Source: SIG480 sp045636165
GTDB lineage: Bacteria > Bacillota > Clostridia > Oscillospirales > JAAYXM01
Direction: 5' to 3'
DNA length: 18,833 bases
NCBI GenBank assembly: GCA_045636165.1
Contig: JAZTWZ010000063.1
Coordinates: forward strand, 1 to 18,833
This document shows positions 14,876 through 18,833 of this stretch, in pieces (within the stretch, counting starts at the first letter, position 1; the number at the start of each line of letters is the position of its first letter). Under the pieces are notes generated by a model. It made no database searches, was not told the DNA's origin, and saw nothing but the letters and a program-made list of their open reading frames with translations. The translations under genes and the position numbers were made by a program.

Positions 14876-15838
14876 TTACCAAAGACTTGTTTCGCCGACA
14901 GTTCTTGCAACATAGTTTGAAACTACAACAAGAATCAAGCAAACGATTGAATTAAAGAGACCTACCGCGGTACCGTAGCTGAAGCTACCTCCCTGGAGAC
15001 CAACCTGATAAACATATGTAGAAATGATTTCAGATGTTTCGTATGTAGAAGGAGTTCTGAGAAGGTAAGCCTTTTCGAAACCAACTGAGAAGAGCGAACC
15101 CATACGGAGAAGAAGCATTGTGATGATTGTCGGAGCGATGCTCGGGAGAGTGATGCTCCAGAGGCAGCGCATTCTTCCTGCACCATCAACAACAGCTGCT
15201 TCATAGAGCTGCGGGTCAACATTGGTAAGAGCTGCGAGGTAGATGATAGCACCCCAACCTGCTTCAGCCCAAATGCTGGAAGCTATGTAAAGAGTTCTGA
15301 ACCAACGCGCATCGTAAAGGATATTTGAAACATCCACACCGATAGCAGCAAAAGCGTTTGTAAGAAGGCCACCTGTCGGAGAGAAGAGCATCGTAACGAT
15401 ACCGACGATGATAACAGTTGAGAAGAAGTGAGGCATGTAACTTACTGTCTGAACAAGCTTCTTGAAGCGCTCATTCTTCGTCTCATTAAGAATAAGGGCA
15501 AGAATGATCGGAATCGGAAAGCCCCAGAGAAGACTGTAGAGAGAAAGCAAGAATGTATTCTTGATCATTCGCCATGCAAACTTATAGGTGAAGAATCTGA
15601 CGAAGTGGTCAAAACCAACCCACTTACTGTTCATAAGTCCAACGAACGGCTTGTAATCTTTAAATGAAATGATGATACCGTACATCGGGAAGTAATAGAA
15701 GAGTGCAAGAACTAAAACCGCAGGCAAAACGAGAAGCATGAGGTACTTACCGTCATTGAACTTCCTGAGCCAGTTGGGGGTTGCACTCGCAGGGGAACTC
15801 GGCAGAACATCTGCCTGAACTTTTTTTGTCGCCTTCAA
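14876..15838 (-). CDS. Carbohydrate ABC transporter permease (LplB-like, MalF family)
   Basis: This 320-residue permease partners the following gene. It has about six helices, FPMYGIIISFKDYKPFVG typical of LplB, and an EAA loop with YEAAVVDGAGRMRCLWSITL. I start it at TTG 15838 (MKATKKVQAD...), which has AAGGAG nine bases upstream and gives the usual family length. The ATG at 15949 has no ribosome site, sits about 8 bases from the predicted transcript start and would add 37 atypical residues. The hydrophilic N-terminal 30 residues are longer than in some homologues. It is the first gene of the operon. Its promoter lies at 15964-15993 and the AraC-type gene upstream is the likely regulator. 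Confidence 0.88.
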   Translation of the reverse strand: MKATKKVQADVLPSSPASATPNWLRKFNDGKYLMLLVLPAVLVLALFYYFPMYGIIISFKDYKPFVGLMNSKWVGFDHFVRFFTYKFAWRMIKNTFLLSLYSLLWGFPIPIILALILNETKNERFKKLVQTVSYMPHFFSTVIIVGIVTMLFSPTGGLLTNAFAAIGVDVSNILYDARWFRTLYIASSIWAEAGWGAIIYLAALTNVDPQLYEAAVVDGAGRMRCLWSITLPSIAPTIITMLLLRMGSLFSVGFEKAYLLRTPSTYETSEIISTYVYQVGLQGGSFSYGTAVGLFNSIVCLILVVVSNYVARTVGETSLW

Positions 15839-15963
15839 AGTTTTCAACTCCTTGATTTTTCTTTGCCAGATAAACTGAAAATGAAATCGGATACCCACAA
15901 AACAGCCTTCCCTTCCGAGAGACAGTTCAGCACGGCAAATTTCCGACATTTATCTGCAATCGT

Positions 15964-15993
15964 ATTATACAACAATATCATATAGAATATGAA
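15964..15993 (-). promoter_or_regulatory. Promoter of the lplB-ytcP operon
   Basis: TATAAT (15964-15969) with a weak TTCATA (15988-15993) at 18-base spacing. A poor -35 suits an activator-dependent promoter. The leader to the TTG start is about 120 nt. Confidence 0.55.
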
Positions 15994-16225
15994 CTGTTAT
16001 TTTTTTAGATATTCACCAAAATTATGGTTTTCACTAAAAATAATTAAAAAAGTTACAAATGATACTTCAAGATAGCACTTTTTAACTTTCGAGTTTTAAA
16101 TGCCCTTATTTTCGCCAAAATAGTCGCTTTTAAAAACTTTTTATCCGTTTTTTTAAGTTAACAAACTGTTAATATTCTACAAAAAACGCCATCTTTTTAC
16201 ATTCAAATTTATTTGTTCCTATATT
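15994..16225. other. AT-rich intergenic region with repeated TTCRCYAAAA motif
   Basis: No gene is seen. The motif TTC(A/G)C(C/T)AAAA occurs at 16012-16021, 16030-16039 (18 bases apart) and 16111-16120, all in the same orientation, upstream of the lplB promoter. AraC-type activators often bind direct repeats just upstream of -35, so these are candidate sites. I see no clear terminator for the AraC-type gene here, so read-through into lplB is possible. Confidence 0.4.
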
Positions 16226-18460
16226 TTAACCCTTCCCCTCATCTCCGAAATGTTTCTTTCTGTATTCACCCGGAGTGTAGCCAGTATATTTCTTAAAGAG
16301 TCTGATAAATGTGTTAATATTCGGAAGCCCCACCATCTCAGCTATATCTTTATTCTTGTTTTGTGGGTTTTCACTGAGCATAACCGCCTTTTTAATACGG
16401 TAGTTGTTTATATAATCAGTAAGATTTATATTGGTCTTCTCTTTAAAATAGGATGAAATGTACGCGCCTGTGAGCTTGAGTTTTTCAGCAAACAGATTTA
16501 AATATATATCCTCTGAATAATGATTCTCAACATAATCAAATATATAACTAATTATATAATCATCCTCACGCTTATTCTCTTTGACAAACTCCATTATCTT
16601 ATGCATGAACTCAAAGCATATTTCACGATACTCCTCAGGAGCCGTTGCCCCGGCAAGAAGGCCGTAAACAGAAGAAACATCAACGCTTTCCGGAACGCTA
16701 TAAAAAACACGGTTCACAAGCTTTATTGCACAGTTTACAATTTCCGTACAAAGAAGATGCATCTCAAAACGGTTAACCTCTTTCCTGAGATTATACTCTA
16801 TGATTTCATCAACCTTTTTAATTGTCTCTTCTTCTGTTCCGTTCTGGAGAAGTGCAGAAAGTTTGCCCATTTCCTCAACAGAGAAGTAAAATTTACTTAC
16901 ACCTGCTCTGCCCTGATTCTCAGAAAGCACCTGAGTTTCCGTAACAGGCTTTGCATATTTTACACTATCTACGAGATTTCCGTAAACATCCTTTATATTA
17001 TCGCTTCCGTCATGAATATCTGAAACAGAAACAGTGAAGTATGCGTATTCCGACTCATTCGAAAGCTTGAAAAGGATATCCTCAACTATACTCTGCGGCA
17101 AAACTTCCTGACCCGCATCGAAAACTGCAACAATGCCGTCTCTTTCTGTCTGGAATGCAACCGCAGAAACACCGAGAGTTTCAAGATACATTTCAATAAG
17201 CTGCTTTAAAAGGAATGTCGCTTTTCCCGTGTCTTCCTTCATATAGTTATTAAACTTTTTCATATAGCTAACTTTGAAATATATCATGAAGAAAGCTTTT
17301 GAATAGTTTACCTGAGCTTCAATGTCCTGTATTCCTGCATAAACATCTCTCATGTGAGCCTGTAAAAGCATCGAGTCAAGTATCGATTCACTGTTTTTTG
17401 CAACCGGAGACATCGACCTCTCCTGTGAAGCTATTATCTTTACAGCTATAAATAAATCTTTGAATGTATTGAGACCGTCTTCAAACTGTGTCCCAACAAG
17501 TGCATTAGACATAAGAATCTCTGAAATTTCAACAATTTTCTTCGTTGCGACTTTCGATACAACAACTGAAAGAAACAACGCAAAAAATGCAAGAACGATA
17601 AAAACAAGCAAACATACAAGGGTTACACTCCGTTTTTCCGACCTTATTTCAAAATCTGAAATTATATCAAAAATTTCGATTTCACCATTTTTTTCATCAA
17701 GAAATTTAAATAGATTTTCTTCTACCTTTTCTGATTCGAACATGTCGTCGGTTCCATATCGCTCTGCTGTTTCACGGGATACATAAATCACATCTCCCGT
17801 CTTTGCCCTCAAGCCACTGATTCCGCAATCTTCCGCAAGCGATGCGACATCAACGAGCATCACCATAATATAACGACTGTCCGCCTTTGGCTTATACGCT
17901 ATCGGCATGAGTTCTGCCTCAACACGCTTTGCATCACGCGCAGTTGAGAAAACTGACGACGAAAAAACCTCAAAGGTTTTATCACTCTTCGTTTCTGATA
18001 TCCAGAAATCATTTGTGTATATCTCACTTACAAAAAACTGATTATAGAAAACATCAGAAGCGTATGTGCCCGTAAGTTCATATATGTACCCACTCTTTAA
18101 TGTATCAACAATAAACGCCGTCGAAAGATATTTCGAGAACTCATTCTGCCGTCTGTCAACAAAAACAGCTCGCATATCTGCACGGAGAGAATTATCATCA
18201 ATATACGAACCGTTCTCAAATTTATCATACGCCGCAATTTTTACAGAAAGCTCAGCCATAGCATACTTTATCTGAGATATAATTCTGCTAATATCCTCTG
18301 CCCCATCAGAAAACTCAGATTTTAAGCTGTTTCGAGCAATATCACGGGTTCTCCAGGAATTATCAATAAGAAGAACGCCAAAGGCAATAGTTATACTCAA
18401 AATTACGGTAATAAAGCAACTTAAAATTTTCAGAAAGAACCCATTATTTTTAAGTTTCAC
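16226..18460 (-). CDS. Membrane-anchored AraC-family transcriptional regulator
   Basis: This 744-residue protein has an N-terminal membrane helix (about 8-32), an extracellular sensor region of about 240 residues, a second helix (about 280-305, VTLVCLLVFIVLAFFALFL), a cytoplasmic middle and a C-terminal AraC-type double HTH. The HTH includes LNLFAEKLKLTGAYISSYFKEKTN and DIAEMVGLPNINTFIRLFKKYTGYTPGEYRK. This layout is common beside LplB/YtcP sugar permeases in Firmicutes, where the protein is thought to sense an outside sugar and activate the transporter genes directly. The start is GTG with GGAGG ten bases upstream. It lies 5' of lplB on the same strand. Ligand unknown. Confidence 0.9.
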   Translation of the reverse strand: MKLKNNGFFLKILSCFITVILSITIAFGVLLIDNSWRTRDIARNSLKSEFSDGAEDISRIISQIKYAMAELSVKIAAYDKFENGSYIDDNSLRADMRAVFVDRRQNEFSKYLSTAFIVDTLKSGYIYELTGTYASDVFYNQFFVSEIYTNDFWISETKSDKTFEVFSSSVFSTARDAKRVEAELMPIAYKPKADSRYIMVMLVDVASLAEDCGISGLRAKTGDVIYVSRETAERYGTDDMFESEKVEENLFKFLDEKNGEIEIFDIISDFEIRSEKRSVTLVCLLVFIVLAFFALFLSVVVSKVATKKIVEISEILMSNALVGTQFEDGLNTFKDLFIAVKIIASQERSMSPVAKNSESILDSMLLQAHMRDVYAGIQDIEAQVNYSKAFFMIYFKVSYMKKFNNYMKEDTGKATFLLKQLIEMYLETLGVSAVAFQTERDGIVAVFDAGQEVLPQSIVEDILFKLSNESEYAYFTVSVSDIHDGSDNIKDVYGNLVDSVKYAKPVTETQVLSENQGRAGVSKFYFSVEEMGKLSALLQNGTEEETIKKVDEIIEYNLRKEVNRFEMHLLCTEIVNCAIKLVNRVFYSVPESVDVSSVYGLLAGATAPEEYREICFEFMHKIMEFVKENKREDDYIISYIFDYVENHYSEDIYLNLFAEKLKLTGAYISSYFKEKTNINLTDYINNYRIKKAVMLSENPQNKNKDIAEMVGLPNINTFIRLFKKYTGYTPGEYRKKHFGDEGKG

Positions 18461-18520
18461 TTTTTACGCACCTCCGCAAATCACCATTTCTTTAAGTCAA
18501 ATTTTTATTTAGCACCAAAT

Positions 18521-18549
18521 ATTATACAACACATATATAAAAAAAGCAA
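18521..18549 (-). promoter_or_regulatory. Promoter of the AraC-type gene
   Basis: TTGCTT (18544-18549), 17-base spacer and TATAAT (18521-18526). The -35 box lies inside the stem of the upstream terminator. Confidence 0.65.
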
Positions 18550-18572
18550 AGATTTTTTTATCTTTGCTTTTT
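18541..18572 (-). terminator. Terminator of the WecA/TagO-like gene
   Basis: Perfect 13-base arms AAAAAGCAAAGAT (18541-18553) and ATCTTTGCTTTTT (18560-18572) around a T6 loop, 25 bases past the stop codon of the upstream gene. Confidence 0.88.
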
Positions 18573-18597
18573 TATTTCCATATTTTTAATATTAACT

Positions 18598-18833
18598 CTA
18601 ATTATCCTTATCTTTTTTCTTCTTTTTGTTAATTGATATTATACGGTATATGTAACACGCAACAACCGTAACGATGAACACCGTAACAACAAACAACAAT
18701 GCACGGACTGCTCCGCTTGTTGCAAGAAGCACTGCCGAAACACCAAGAATACCACTAACGAGATAAAGAATCAAAACAGTCTGCTTCTGCGAGAAACCGA
18801 CATCTATAAGACGGTGATGAACATGACCTCGGT
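18598..18833 (-). CDS. WecA/TagO/MraY-family glycosyl-phosphate transferase, C-terminal fragment
   Basis: Only the last 77 residues are in the window; the gene enters from the right edge. It begins RGHVHHRLIDVGFSQKQTVL, where HVHHRL is the conserved histidine motif of the cytoplasmic loop in WecA/TagO-type enzymes. Two hydrophobic segments (LILYLVSGILGVSAVLLAT and LLFVVTVFIVTVVACYIY) and a lysine-rich tail ending in KKKKKDKDN follow. Family members transfer a sugar-1-phosphate, often GlcNAc-1-P, to undecaprenyl phosphate, starting wall teichoic acid or other cell-surface polymers. The HxHHRL motif favours WecA/TagO over MraY. It has no link to the downstream AraC-type gene, which has its own promoter. 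Confidence 0.85.
   Translation of the reverse strand, partial: RGHVHHRLIDVGFSQKQTVLILYLVSGILGVSAVLLATSGAVRALLFVVTVFIVTVVACYIYRIISINKKKKKDKDN

Noticed and set aside
1..18833. CRISPR array, tRNA/rRNA, prophage or insertion sequence
   Set aside because: No regularly spaced repeats, cloverleaf-like genes, integrase or transposase reading frames were found on either strand.

Overview
The window reads like a piece of chromosome from a strictly anaerobic, probably spore-forming Clostridia-type bacterium (Firmicutes; the Oscillospiraceae/Lachnospiraceae range would fit). The evidence is moderately low GC with AT-rich intergenic DNA, strong GGAGG-type ribosome binding sites, sigma-A promoters with TATAAT boxes, a spore-germination gene (ypeB), MurM/FemX-type enzymes and a soluble electron-bifurcating complex. 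No tRNA, rRNA, CRISPR array, intact insertion sequence or phage gene was found.

Layout. (1) 1-5845, minus strand: a tightly overlapped operon hdrB-hdrC-hdrA-flxD-flxC-flxB-flxA (flxA runs off the left edge). It encodes the soluble Flx-Hdr complex, which oxidises NADH and couples this to ferredoxin reduction and reduction of a disulfide-type acceptor. It has a near-consensus extended -10 promoter (TTGAAA-17-TATAAT), and the -10 box lies inside a perfect 8+8 palindrome close to the clostridial Rex operator, so NADH/NAD+ control is likely. (2) 6053-7413, minus: an orphan ypeB with its terminator. (3) 7479-8974, plus: nfo (endonuclease IV) and yfcE (phosphodiesterase), ending in a bidirectional terminator. 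(4) 8976-11164, minus: two tandem FemX/MurM-like aminoacyltransferase paralogues with their own promoter. (5) 11166-13850, minus: a YhcH/EbgC-family gene and glnA, interleaved with three decayed genes. These are a creatininase-family remnant (11200-11448), a probable glycosidase N-terminal scrap (11954-12072) and a PHP-domain remnant (13546-13787) lying in the glnA leader. (6) 13934-18549, minus: two LplB/YtcP-type sugar ABC permeases without a solute-binding protein, preceded by a membrane-anchored AraC-family regulator. (7) 18598-18833, minus: the C-terminus of a WecA/TagO/MraY-family glycosyl-phosphate transferase.

How the parts relate. Flx-Hdr is a central redox module. Its usual partner DsrC is not in the window, so the natural disulfide substrate is open. 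The 11.2-18.5 kb stretch looks like the residue of a carbohydrate-use locus: regulator, two permeases, a YhcH-family protein and broken hydrolase-type genes, with glnA kept intact among them. The two best points to follow are the Rex-like operator overlapping the Flx-Hdr -10 box, and the PHP pseudogene that appears to have become the 5' leader of glnA.
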